A DNA stretch of 61,733 nt from Palleronia caenipelagi (GTDB lineage: Bacteria > Pseudomonadota > Alphaproteobacteria > Rhodobacterales > Rhodobacteraceae). Shown here one piece after another: positions 40,144-47,539 of this stretch (within the stretch, counting starts at the first letter, position 1; each line of letters opens with the position of its first letter). Made by a program: the position numbers and the translations under genes. The stretch lies in assembly GCF_007004065.1 (NCBI RefSeq), contig NZ_VFSV01000017.1, positions 1 through 61,733 of the forward strand. The letters are read 5' to 3'. The notes below the pieces were generated by a model. That model did not search any database and was not told where the DNA came from. It worked only from the letters and a program-made list of their open reading frames with translations.

Positions 40144-40494
40144 TTAGCGGCGCGGACGGCGATCGTCGCGATCGCGCTTCTGCATCTGGATCGAGGGGCC
40201 TTCCTCGTGTTCGTCCACCTTGATGGTGAGAACACGCATCACGTCCTCGTGAAGGCGCATCAGGCGCTCCATCTCCTGCACGGCTTCCGACGGGGCGTCG
40301 GTGCGCAGGTAGGCATAGTGGCCCTTGCGGTTCTTGTTGATCCGGTAGGCCATGGTTTTGACACCCCAGTACTCGTGATCCACGAGCTTGCCGCCGTTGT
40401 CGGACAGCACGGTGCCAAAATGTTCGATCAATCCCTCGGCCTGCGTGTTGGACAGGTCCTGACGGGAGATGAAGACATGCTCATAAAGCGGCAT
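40144..40494 (-). CDS. rpsF: 30S ribosomal protein S6
   Basis: S6 binds S18 and helps 16S rRNA platform assembly. The 116-residue product starts [15 protein letters not shown] at the ATG at 40494, two codons inside the longest frame. It has the ferredoxin-like core ([18 protein letters not shown]) and a basic tail ([10 protein letters not shown]). It heads the operon with rpsR and rplI. S6 often autoregulates such operons by binding its leader, but I see no clear mimic here. Confidence 0.96.
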   Translation of the reverse strand: MPLYEHVFISRQDLSNTQAEGLIEHFGTVLSDNGGKLVDHEYWGVKTMAYRINKNRKGHYAYLRTDAPSEAVQEMERLMRLHEDVMRVLTIKVDEHEEGPSIQMQKRDRDDRRPRR

Positions 40495-40757
40495 GGACAT
40501 TTCCTGTTTTTACAGGCGCATTTCATAGCCGGGGATACCCTTCCGCACCCCGTCACGAGAGACTGCGCCGATTGCGTGTGTCGCGGAAGTTCGCGGCCTC
40601 TAGCGTCTTTCGCCCGCTGGCGCAAGGGCGCAGCAACGGCGATCACCCGCCACGCGTCGCGTTCTGTGCAAAAACGCTCAGAGATTGTTCAAATGCTCGC
40701 CATTGTTTCGGAGGCAGGGGCGCTTACATCGGTGACACACTCAACAGGGAGTATCCC

Positions 40758-41330
40758 ATGAAACTGCTTCTGTCTGCCGCCGTTGCCGCTGCCGCCCTCG
40801 TCGGGGCCGCTCAGGCTGAGCCGGTGAAATACGAGCTTGATCAGACCCACAGCGAGATCCTGTTCCACTGGAGTCATGGCGGTTTCTCGACCACCCGCGG
40901 TCTGTTCCTTGGCTTTGACGGCGAGATCATGTTCGACAAGGACGAGCCGGCCAATTCCAGCGTCATGATCACCGTTCCGGTGGCAGACGTGCTGGCGAAC
41001 GGCAAACTCAAAGAGCACCTCAGCTCCGCAGACTTCTTTGGTGACAACTGGGCCAGCGATGTGACCTTCACCTCCACTGCTGTGGAAGTGACCGGGGAAA
41101 ACACCGCGAACATCACTGGCGACCTGACCCTGAACGGCGTGACGAAGCCCGTTGTGCTGGACGCCACACTCAACAAGAATGCGGAAGGCCCACGCGGCAA
41201 CGAAGTGGCCGGCTTCTCCGCCACCACGACCGTCATGCGCAGTGAGTTCAACCTCGGCCTCTTTGCCCCCTTCGTCAGCGACGAGTTGCAGGTCGAGATC
41301 TCGGTCGAAGCCAGCCCGGCCGCGAGCTGA
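40758..41330 (+). CDS. YceI-family periplasmic lipid-binding protein
   Basis: The 190-residue product begins with a signal peptide (MKLLLSAAVAAAALVGAAQA). The mature part has the YceI beta-barrel features YELDQTHSEILFHWSHGG, GDLTLNGVTKPVVLDA and FGLFAPFVSDE-like ends. YceI proteins bind isoprenoid or other long lipids in the periplasm; the ligand here is unknown. The start at 40758 is set by the signal peptide and an acagggag ribosome site. Confidence 0.93.
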   Translation: MKLLLSAAVAAAALVGAAQAEPVKYELDQTHSEILFHWSHGGFSTTRGLFLGFDGEIMFDKDEPANSSVMITVPVADVLANGKLKEHLSSADFFGDNWASDVTFTSTAVEVTGENTANITGDLTLNGVTKPVVLDATLNKNAEGPRGNEVAGFSATTTVMRSEFNLGLFAPFVSDELQVEISVEASPAAS

Positions 41331-41369
41331 TATAACAACCAACAGAAAAAAGTGGTAACGCACAAACTG

Positions 41370-41400
41370 GGCCGCCCCGATGATACGGGGCGGCTCTTTT
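41370..41400 (+). terminator. Intrinsic terminator after yceI
   Basis: The stem gccgcccc / ggggcggc with loop gatgatac is followed by tctttt. It lies 40 bases after the YceI stop and should end that transcript. Confidence 0.85.
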
Positions 41401-41402
41401 GG

Positions 41403-41858
41403 TATCGGGGGCCGGCGGCAGGTTTTGTCGCGTCGGCCGGATTACGTTGAACCGCGCAGACGGCTTTGCGCGGGCAACGGTTGCCTGCCGGAGATCGTTT
41501 GAGGCCATCACACGTATCATTTTCACAGACAGACTGCGATTGTGACGGGGCGTTGTTGCAGAACTTGGCCCGAAGTGTGTCAGGCCATTACACCTGTCAT
41601 GCCGAGCGACGCGAATGATCTTGGTGGTGCCAAGGGCGTTGGGGCGGATCATGAGGGCGATGCGGATATGGATTTTCGCGGTCTGGCAGTCGGGGTCTCT
41701 GGCGGCGTTGCGCTCACTGAGTGATTTCAGATCGAACCAGAGGTATGGCCATTGTCGGGATGGATGGCGCGACATGGCTCATCGTTGAGGACAGCGATTC
41801 AGAGAAGAACGTGTCAGATGGGGGATCGACGGCTGCAATGCATAAAGACCGTTCGTCG
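41403..41858. other. Unassigned stretch, likely IS-derived
   Basis: About 450 bases hold no gene I can defend. A minus-strand frame (to 41775) has RQWPYLWFDLKSLSERNAA, which recalls a transposase fragment, and the region adjoins a transposase remnant. The order, stops and low similarity suggest a mosaic of insertion-sequence pieces. The plus-strand frames here are shadows. Confidence 0.4.
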
Positions 41859-42134
41859 CTACAAACGCGCCCCCGGATCGTTTGCCTGACGCCCGAACTC
41901 CAGCGGCAACAGTGTGTGCGGCCGGGACGCGACGATCATGGCTTCCTGTTCCGCGCTCAAAACAGTTGAACGCGGCTCTTTCGGACGGGTTTTCTGGTCT
42001 TCCACCGTCTGCCGCTTACGCCACTTTGCGACGGTCTTGGGATTGATCCCCAACTCCCGACTCAGCACAGTGATCGAAGTTTGCGTCAGCTCGTATTGCA
42101 GCTCTGACGGCGTGCGTGGTCGCGGCGCTCCCAT
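41859..42134 (-). pseudogene. IS481-like transposase N-terminus
   Basis: The 91-residue frame has LSRELGINPKTVAKWRKRQT (helix-turn-helix), EPRSTVLSAEQEAMIV and ASRPHTLLPLEF, the N-terminal DNA-binding part of IS481-type transposases. It stops after LPLEF, where a catalytic domain should follow, so it is a truncated remnant. It fits the IS-rich patch between the yceI terminator and the tRNA-Ala pair. Confidence 0.75.
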
Positions 42135-42386
42135 GACGAACTTGTCCCGTTATGCGCTTCCTTCCATTCCCGAGAATGGGTCACACCATCAAGCCGTGGG
42201 ATCAAACACCTGGCCGCACAGCAGCATCTGGATGGTCGATAGAGTGACAGGAGTGGGCCAATTCGCGTCATGGGCGATCTGCCCACGTATTTGAAGCCTG
42301 AACAGAGGAAGAAGTTAATTTTCCAATGAAAAGGCACAATCACCTAACAGAAATGAAATATTACAAAGTGCTTATCAATGGGTTTA

Positions 42387-42462
42387 TGGTGGACCCTAGC
42401 GGGATCGAACCGCTGACCTCCTGCATGCCATGCAGGCGCTCTCCCAGCTGAGCTAAGGGCCC
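42387..42462 (-). tRNA. tRNA-Ala (anticodon GGC), copy 1
   Basis: The minus strand holds a 76-nt tRNA with encoded CCA: GGGCCCT acceptor, D-arm GCTCAGCTGGGAGAGC, anticodon stem CCTGC/GCAGG with loop ATGGCAT (anticodon GGC), T-arm AGCGGTTCGATCCCGCT. It reads GCC and GCU codons. It is base-for-base identical to the copy 20 bases upstream on the transcript. Confidence 0.95.
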
Positions 42463-42482
42463 GTTATCCAAGCAGTTATACA

Positions 42483-42558
42483 TGGTGGACCCTAGCGGGA
42501 TCGAACCGCTGACCTCCTGCATGCCATGCAGGCGCTCTCCCAGCTGAGCTAAGGGCCC
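42483..42558 (-). tRNA. tRNA-Ala (anticodon GGC), copy 2
   Basis: This 76-nt tRNA is identical to the copy at 42387-42462 throughout the body and CCA. The two are separated by 20 bases, so they are probably one transcript. The short flank gatggtggacc-type bases also repeat, which fits a tandem duplication. Confidence 0.95.
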
Positions 42559-42647
42559 GGTATGCAAACCAACATCCGGTGTGGCGCGGATGTAGAAGAG
42601 GAGGCGGAGGGGTTCAAGCGGAAAAATGACCCCTCCACCAAAGATTT

Positions 42648-42971
42648 TCAGTCGTCGTTGTCGTCCGTGGAGACGTCCGCAATGTCGTCGAGCGAGACAT
42701 TATCATCATCGTCATCTTCGAGAACATCGTCACCGAGATCGACATCGGTATCGTCGTCATCGTCGAGCACGACTTCATCATCATCGACCTGATCGTCACG
42801 CTGGCTGGCCTTATCAGCCTTGTCGGCGAGCATGGTGCGGCTGTTTTTGCCAGTGTCGAGCACCACCACTTCGCCGGTATAGGGCGAGACGATTGGATCG
42901 CGGTTCAGGTCATAGAAGCGCTTGCCTGTGGTCGGGCAAAGCCGCTTGGTTCCCCATTCTTCCTTGGGCAT
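42648..42971 (-). CDS. FYDLN acid domain protein (TIGR02300)
   Basis: The 107-residue product starts MPKEEWGTKRLCPTTGKRFY, then DLNRDPIVSPYTGEVV, the diagnostic FYDLN motif around residue 19-23. From about residue 57 it becomes an Asp/Glu tail (many DDD runs). The function is unknown. It is cytoplasmic and precedes the tRNA-Ala pair on the same strand. Confidence 0.93.
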   Translation of the reverse strand: MPKEEWGTKRLCPTTGKRFYDLNRDPIVSPYTGEVVVLDTGKNSRTMLADKADKASQRDDQVDDDEVVLDDDDDTDVDLGDDVLEDDDDDNVSLDDIADVSTDDNDD

Positions 42972-43077
42972 GGGCCCCCCATATTCAGGTTGTCATTTCG
43001 GGATCGCCGTCCCCTGCCACAGTGATGTAGGGGTGTCAAAACCTTTGTGAAAGACCCTCACGGACAGGGGAGCGAAA

Positions 43078-43776
43078 ATGAGCAGAGCCGGGCCGGAAGA
43101 GATGGTGGAAATCGGAACGCCGCCGGTCATGATACGGATGCGGTCCTCGGCGCGGGCGCGACGGATGACGCTCCGGGTCTCCCGGCTGGACGGAGGGGTG
43201 GTGCTGACCCGACCGCGGGGGGTGCGTCTCGCGGAGGCGGTGCGCTTTGCCGAGACCAAGGTGGACTGGCTGCGTGCGCAACTTGCCGATGTCTCTCCCC
43301 GGAAGGCTGTGGCTTTGGGCGCGGAGGTACCTGTGGGTGGGGTTGCGCTGCCGGTCGTGACCGGTCGCCCGGGGATCGGAGCGGCGGAGATTCGCGTGCG
43401 TGAGCGGCTGCCAGCCGGACCGCAGGTGGAAGCCCTGCTGAAAGGGCTTGCCCGGGAGCGTTTGCGCCGGGCGGTTGATCGACACGGCGCGGTGCTGGGA
43501 CGCAAGCCGGGTCGGTTGACCCTTCGCGACACGCGATCCCGGTGGGGCTCCTGTACAGCAAAGGGCGATCTGATGTTTTCGTGGCGACTGGTCATGGCGC
43601 CAGAAGACGTTCTCGACTACGTTGCGGCACATGAGGTGGCGCATCTGGTACACATGGACCATTCGCCCGCGTTCTGGTCGGTCACCGAGCATCTTTGTCC
43701 CGACTGGAGATCCCATCGGCGGTGGCTACGTGACCACGGCACTGGTCTGCATGCGTGGATGTTTCGCGAGGCCTGA
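43078..43776 (+). CDS. M48-type (YgjP/DUF45) metallopeptidase
   Basis: The 232-residue protein has the zinc-binding HEVAH (185-189) in AAHEVAHLVHMDHSPAFW and the upstream signature RDTRSRWGSCTAKGDLMFSW. These define the YgjP family, soluble zinc peptidases of unknown substrate. There is no signal peptide. A gagcgaaa stretch precedes the ATG. It ends 51 bases before the GntR gene, so the two may share a transcript. Confidence 0.9.
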   Translation: MSRAGPEEMVEIGTPPVMIRMRSSARARRMTLRVSRLDGGVVLTRPRGVRLAEAVRFAETKVDWLRAQLADVSPRKAVALGAEVPVGGVALPVVTGRPGIGAAEIRVRERLPAGPQVEALLKGLARERLRRAVDRHGAVLGRKPGRLTLRDTRSRWGSCTAKGDLMFSWRLVMAPEDVLDYVAAHEVAHLVHMDHSPAFWSVTEHLCPDWRSHRRWLRDHGTGLHAWMFREA

Positions 43777-43826
43777 GCCATTCACAACGCCTTGACGCCC
43801 CGGTCGGCGGGGCGCATCGTCGCCCG

Positions 43827-44498
43827 ATGTTGATCTCGCCCCGCACAGATCCCGGTCCGCACACGCCTGCTCATGAGCGGGTCTACCGGGCGTTGCGGAC
43901 GCGCATCATGCATGGGGAGCTGGCGCCGGGACAGGCGCTCACCCTGAGAGGGCTTGGTGAGGAATACGCGGTCTCGATGACGCCTGCGCGCGAAGCAATC
44001 CGGCGTCTCGTCGCCGAAGGCGCGCTGTCCCTGTCGCCGTCCGGGCGGGTGAGCACGCCGGAGTTGAGCGCCGAGCGGATCGAGGAGTTGGCCGCGCTGC
44101 GGTCCCTCCTGGAAGTGGAACTGGCCAGCCGCGCGCTGCCACGGGCGCATCTGGCCCTGATCGAGAGAATGACGACCCAGAACGGCGCGATCTCCGAGGC
44201 CGTGGTGCGCCATCAGGTTGTTTCCTACATCCGCCTGAACCTTGAGTTTCACCGGATGCTTTATCTCCGGGCGCAGGCTCCTGCGATGTTGGCGATGGCC
44301 GAAACGGTCTGGCTGCAACTGGGGCCCACCATGCGTGGATTATATGGTCGGGTTCGCCGGACGGGTGCGCCGTCAGGTCACCGGCTGATCCTGGCCGCGC
44401 TGCGAGCCGGCGATGAGCCGGGGTTGCGTCTGGCGGTGAGACAGGATGTGACCAATGGCTTGCGGGCCATCCTGTCGGGCGACAGCTCTTACACTTGA
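43827..44498 (+). CDS. GntR-family transcriptional regulator (FCD type)
   Basis: I start at the ATG at 43827. The 223-residue protein has an N-terminal winged helix (VYRALRTRIMHGELAPGQ, ALTLRGLGEEYAVSMTPARE) and a C-terminal helical FCD domain (LRSLLEVELASRAL). FCD members usually sense small organic acids and regulate catabolic genes. Its target is not evident from the neighbours, a peptidase and PIMT. Confidence 0.9.
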   Translation: MLISPRTDPGPHTPAHERVYRALRTRIMHGELAPGQALTLRGLGEEYAVSMTPAREAIRRLVAEGALSLSPSGRVSTPELSAERIEELAALRSLLEVELASRALPRAHLALIERMTTQNGAISEAVVRHQVVSYIRLNLEFHRMLYLRAQAPAMLAMAETVWLQLGPTMRGLYGRVRRTGAPSGHRLILAALRAGDEPGLRLAVRQDVTNGLRAILSGDSSYT

Positions 44499-44668
44499 CC
44501 CGGCCTTGGGGTTGGACAGGGTCGTGATTGGGTATTTTCAGACAAAAAGATCGACACGGCAGGGGCGGCTTTCGTTTGTGGACGCAAATTGCTGGCGCCG
44601 CACCGTTGCCGATCCCGCGGGACTGTGGCAATCCCATCGGGACACAGGATAGCAGGAGCCGGTTCCCG

Positions 44669-45322
44669 ATGGCAGACTTTGCGACACGCCGCCGAATGAT
44701 GGTCGACACCCAGATACGGCCGTCCGATGTGACGTTGTTTCCGGTCATCGAAGCGATGCTCTCGATCCCGCGCGAGCGGTTTGTACCGAACCGGCTGACG
44801 GAAGCCGCCTATATTGGCGAGAGCCTGCCCATTGGTCGGAGCCGGGTGTTTCTCGATCCGCGCACGCTGGCGAAGATGCTGAACGCCCTTGAATTGGCGC
44901 CGACGGATCTGGTGCTCGATATCGGGCCGGGCTACGGCTATTCGACTGCGGTCATTGCGCACATGGCGCAGGCAGTCGTTGCGGTGGAGCCCGACGAGCC
45001 TCTGGTCGCCGAAGCATCGGCGGCATTGGCCGAGATTGGCGCGGATAACGCGTCGGTTGAGCAAGGCATCGCGGCTGAGGGTCTAGAAGCCCACGCCCCC
45101 TACGATGTCATTCTTGTACAGGGTGCGGTTGAACAGATTCCCGCCAAGATCACGGATCAGCTTGCCGAAGGCGGTCGGATCTGTGCAATCTTCCGGGAAG
45201 ATCATCTCGGTGTTTGCAAGGTAGGGGTGAAAAACCGCGGTGTGGTGTCCTGGCGATTTGCGTTTAACGCGTCGGCGCCGGTCATGCCCGGCTTCGAAAC
45301 GGTAGCGGAGTTTACATTATGA
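44669..45322 (+). CDS. pcm: Protein-L-isoaspartate O-methyltransferase
   Basis: PIMT methylates isoaspartyl residues to start repair of aged proteins, using SAM. The 217-residue product has IGESLPIGRSRVFLDPRTLAKML and the SAM site VLDIGPGYGYSTAVIAHMA. The glycine loop is GPGYGY, where most PIMTs have a GTGSGY-like form. I use the ATG at 44669 because the upstream 47 residues are not conserved-like. Its stop overlaps tolC by four bases, so it is coupled to tolC, the usual alphaproteobacterial pair. Confidence 0.88.
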   Translation: MADFATRRRMMVDTQIRPSDVTLFPVIEAMLSIPRERFVPNRLTEAAYIGESLPIGRSRVFLDPRTLAKMLNALELAPTDLVLDIGPGYGYSTAVIAHMAQAVVAVEPDEPLVAEASAALAEIGADNASVEQGIAAEGLEAHAPYDVILVQGAVEQIPAKITDQLAEGGRICAIFREDHLGVCKVGVKNRGVVSWRFAFNASAPVMPGFETVAEFTL

Positions 45323-46743
45323 CATTGAGGCGGTTCGCGATTCTTGGCGCTACTGCGCTGACGCTTTCTGTGAGCAGTGGCGTCGCGCGCGCGGAGACCA
45401 TAGCCGATGCTCTCGTTCTGGCCTACCGCCACTCCGGACTTTTGGAGAAAAACCGTGCTGTTTTGAGAGCCGCGGACGAGGGGGTGGCACAGGCCATCTC
45501 AACGCTGCGCCCGGTTATTGACTACGCCGTCTCTGCACAACGGACCTGGGTTTTCCCGAATGATGAGTCGGCTCTGCGCGGGCCTGCCGGGAATGTCATT
45601 ATTCCCAAGATCGAGAACGAGAGCTTTGACAGTGCCTCGGCCGAGATTACCGCGAGTCTGCTTTTGTATGATGGCGGCGCGTCGCAACTCGCAATCGACG
45701 CGGCCAAGGAGACTGTGCTCGCCACGCGGCATGCGCTTGTTCAGGTAGAACAGCAGGTGTTGCTGTCAGCGGCCAGCGCCTATCTGGATGTGCGCGAGGC
45801 CATCGCCTTTGTGAATCTGCGCGAAACGAGCCTCAACCTTACCCGCGAACAGCTCCGCGCGTCGCGGCAGCGGTTCGAAGTGGGCGAGAATACCCGGACC
45901 GATGTGGCCCTCGCCGAAGCCGACGAAGCTGCGGCGCGGTCGCAACTGGCGGCTTCGCGTGGCGATCTGGAGATCGCCATATCCCGCTATGTCGAGGCCG
46001 TTGGGAAAAAGCCGGGTACTCTGCAGCCCGCACGGAAGCAGCAGCCAGCGACCGCAAGCTCGCTTGAGGCCGCCCAGAAAGTGGCGCGCCAGACCCATCC
46101 GCGCATTCTGGCGGATATGCGGGAGATCACCATCGGGGAACTGAACGTCCTCCGCGCTGAGGCCGCGATTCGTCCGACGGTGCGCCTGCAAGGCCGGCTT
46201 GCCATGGACGAGGACTATCAGGAGACCGCCGATATCGGCATCCGGATGTCCGGTCCGCTCTATCGCGGTGGTCAGATCACTTCGGCCTATCGGCAGGCCG
46301 TCGCTCGGCGTGATGAGGCGCGCGGTGATCTTCATGTGACCACCGACAATGTGCTACAGGTGGCATCGCAGGCATGGGCACAGCGTGAGGTTGCGCAGGC
46401 GCGAATCCGGGCCGGACAGCTCGAAGTGCGCGCGGCGCAGGTGGCTTATGACGGGATTTCCGAGGAATTACAGCTGGGTGCCCGGACGACGCTCGACTTG
46501 CTCGACGCGCGGCAGGATCTGGAGAGCGCGAAGGCGAACCTGATATCTGCCCAGATCGGTGAGGTACGCGCGTCTTATGGCTTGCTGTTTTCGATGGGAC
46601 TGCTGACCGTCAAACAGTTGGGTCTCGGGGTTACAACCTATGATCCGGCGGCCTATTACAACGCGGTCAAGGACGCGCCGGGCCGAAAAGTGAGTCCGCA
46701 AGGGGAGAAACTGGATTCGCTCCTGAAATCCCTTGTGCGCTGA
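45319..46743 (+). CDS. tolC: TolC-family outer membrane channel
   Basis: The 474-residue product starts with a signal peptide (LRRFAILGATALTLSVSSGVARA). It then has the two TolC-type repeats of helices, with LREAIAFVNLRETSLNL-like and YDGISEELQLGARTTLDLLDA segments. It forms a trimeric outer-membrane duct for efflux or type I secretion. Its ATG overlaps the pcm stop. A DUF2497 gene follows 85 bases on, an order shared with other alphaproteobacteria. Confidence 0.93.
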   Translation: MTLRRFAILGATALTLSVSSGVARAETIADALVLAYRHSGLLEKNRAVLRAADEGVAQAISTLRPVIDYAVSAQRTWVFPNDESALRGPAGNVIIPKIENESFDSASAEITASLLLYDGGASQLAIDAAKETVLATRHALVQVEQQVLLSAASAYLDVREAIAFVNLRETSLNLTREQLRASRQRFEVGENTRTDVALAEADEAAARSQLAASRGDLEIAISRYVEAVGKKPGTLQPARKQQPATASSLEAAQKVARQTHPRILADMREITIGELNVLRAEAAIRPTVRLQGRLAMDEDYQETADIGIRMSGPLYRGGQITSAYRQAVARRDEARGDLHVTTDNVLQVASQAWAQREVAQARIRAGQLEVRAAQVAYDGISEELQLGARTTLDLLDARQDLESAKANLISAQIGEVRASYGLLFSMGLLTVKQLGLGVTTYDPAAYYNAVKDAPGRKVSPQGEKLDSLLKSLVR

Positions 46744-46827
46744 TCTTCCAGCCGTCACAATGGAACCATCTTGAGTTGATTGATTTGTGGTATTGTCCAC
46801 TTTTGAGTGACGAGTTTGGGAGGTTTC

Positions 46828-47148
46828 ATGGCGGAGCTGGGATATAGTGAGCCAGCCGAAGATGTGATCGAACAGATCCGGCGGCTGGTTTCGTCGGTCG
46901 ATGCGCAATCTTCGGATGATATTTTGGTGCTAAGCCAAGAGATGCGGGTGTATGAGGCGGGTCAGCCGAAGGATAAAATCGCGCCCCACGAGATTGACTT
47001 GCAGGACGATGACGCGCTGAGAGGACTTGTCTCCGAGATGGTGCGCGAAGAACTCAGTGGCGCGCTTGGCATGAAGGTGACCCGCAGCATTCGCAAGCTC
47101 GTCCGCAAGGAGATCAATGAAGCTCTCGCGGCGCGCGATCTGACCTGA
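46828..47148 (+). CDS. DUF2497 (PopZ-like) protein
   Basis: The 106-residue product starts MAELGYSEPAEDVIEQIRRL, then a central acidic linker and a C-terminal helix pair (GLVSEMVREELSGAL, SIRKLVRKEINEAL). That layout is the PopZ C-terminal domain, which oligomerises at cell poles in Caulobacter. I use the ATG at 46828, seven codons inside the longest frame, as it suits the family. In many alphaproteobacteria valS follows; here a 390-base gap and a penicillin acylase follow instead. Confidence 0.88.
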   Translation: MAELGYSEPAEDVIEQIRRLVSSVDAQSSDDILVLSQEMRVYEAGQPKDKIAPHEIDLQDDDALRGLVSEMVREELSGALGMKVTRSIRKLVRKEINEALAARDLT

Positions 47149-47539
47149 AGCCCGCGGTTTGCTTTCGAGCCTGTTGGGCAAGGAGCTTCATCACGTCTTC
47201 GATTCTGTCGGACTGGCTTTTATGACACGATTAGTTCTCACCCTTGCTTCAGTGCGATCTTTAGATCGCGGCTGTCTATCGAGGTTGCCTTCAAAATCGG
47301 ACCGACTGGGCTGCAAGGCTACGGTCTTTTGTTCGCTCACAAACTGTTGCTCGGCTAGGAGACAACCAAACCCAACAGTTTGATTGGAGAACTCCCGGCC
47401 GTGCCGCGCATATAGGCTGGTAACTCTGGACCTGAGCGTGGTGTGTGGAATCGCCGTACGATAAACCAACGTTTGCCAGAGGCGGATCCGTGTAAATCTT
47501 TGTCCGTAGTTTGCGACATAGCTCCATCAGTGGCCAGGA
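47149..47539. other. 390-base stretch without a recognised gene
   Basis: Frames of 92 and 78 codons exist on the minus strand but resemble no family I know, and their base use is unlike real genes here. A short palindrome gatctttagatc lies near 47260. The region separates the DUF2497 gene from the acylase gene and may be a scar where valS or another gene once followed. Confidence 0.4.

Noticed and set aside
41275-41775. 166-codon minus-strand frame opposite the yceI end and terminator
   Set aside because: It runs through the yceI terminator and its 3' end is antisense to yceI; only a short piece recalls a transposase.
42387-42558. Tandem identical blocks that could be read as a CRISPR-like repeat
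   Set aside because: They fold as complete tRNA-Ala genes with CCA; there are just two units.
47191-47469. 92-codon minus-strand frame in the gap after the DUF2497 gene
   Set aside because: No family resemblance, no ribosome site and codon use unlike neighbouring genes.
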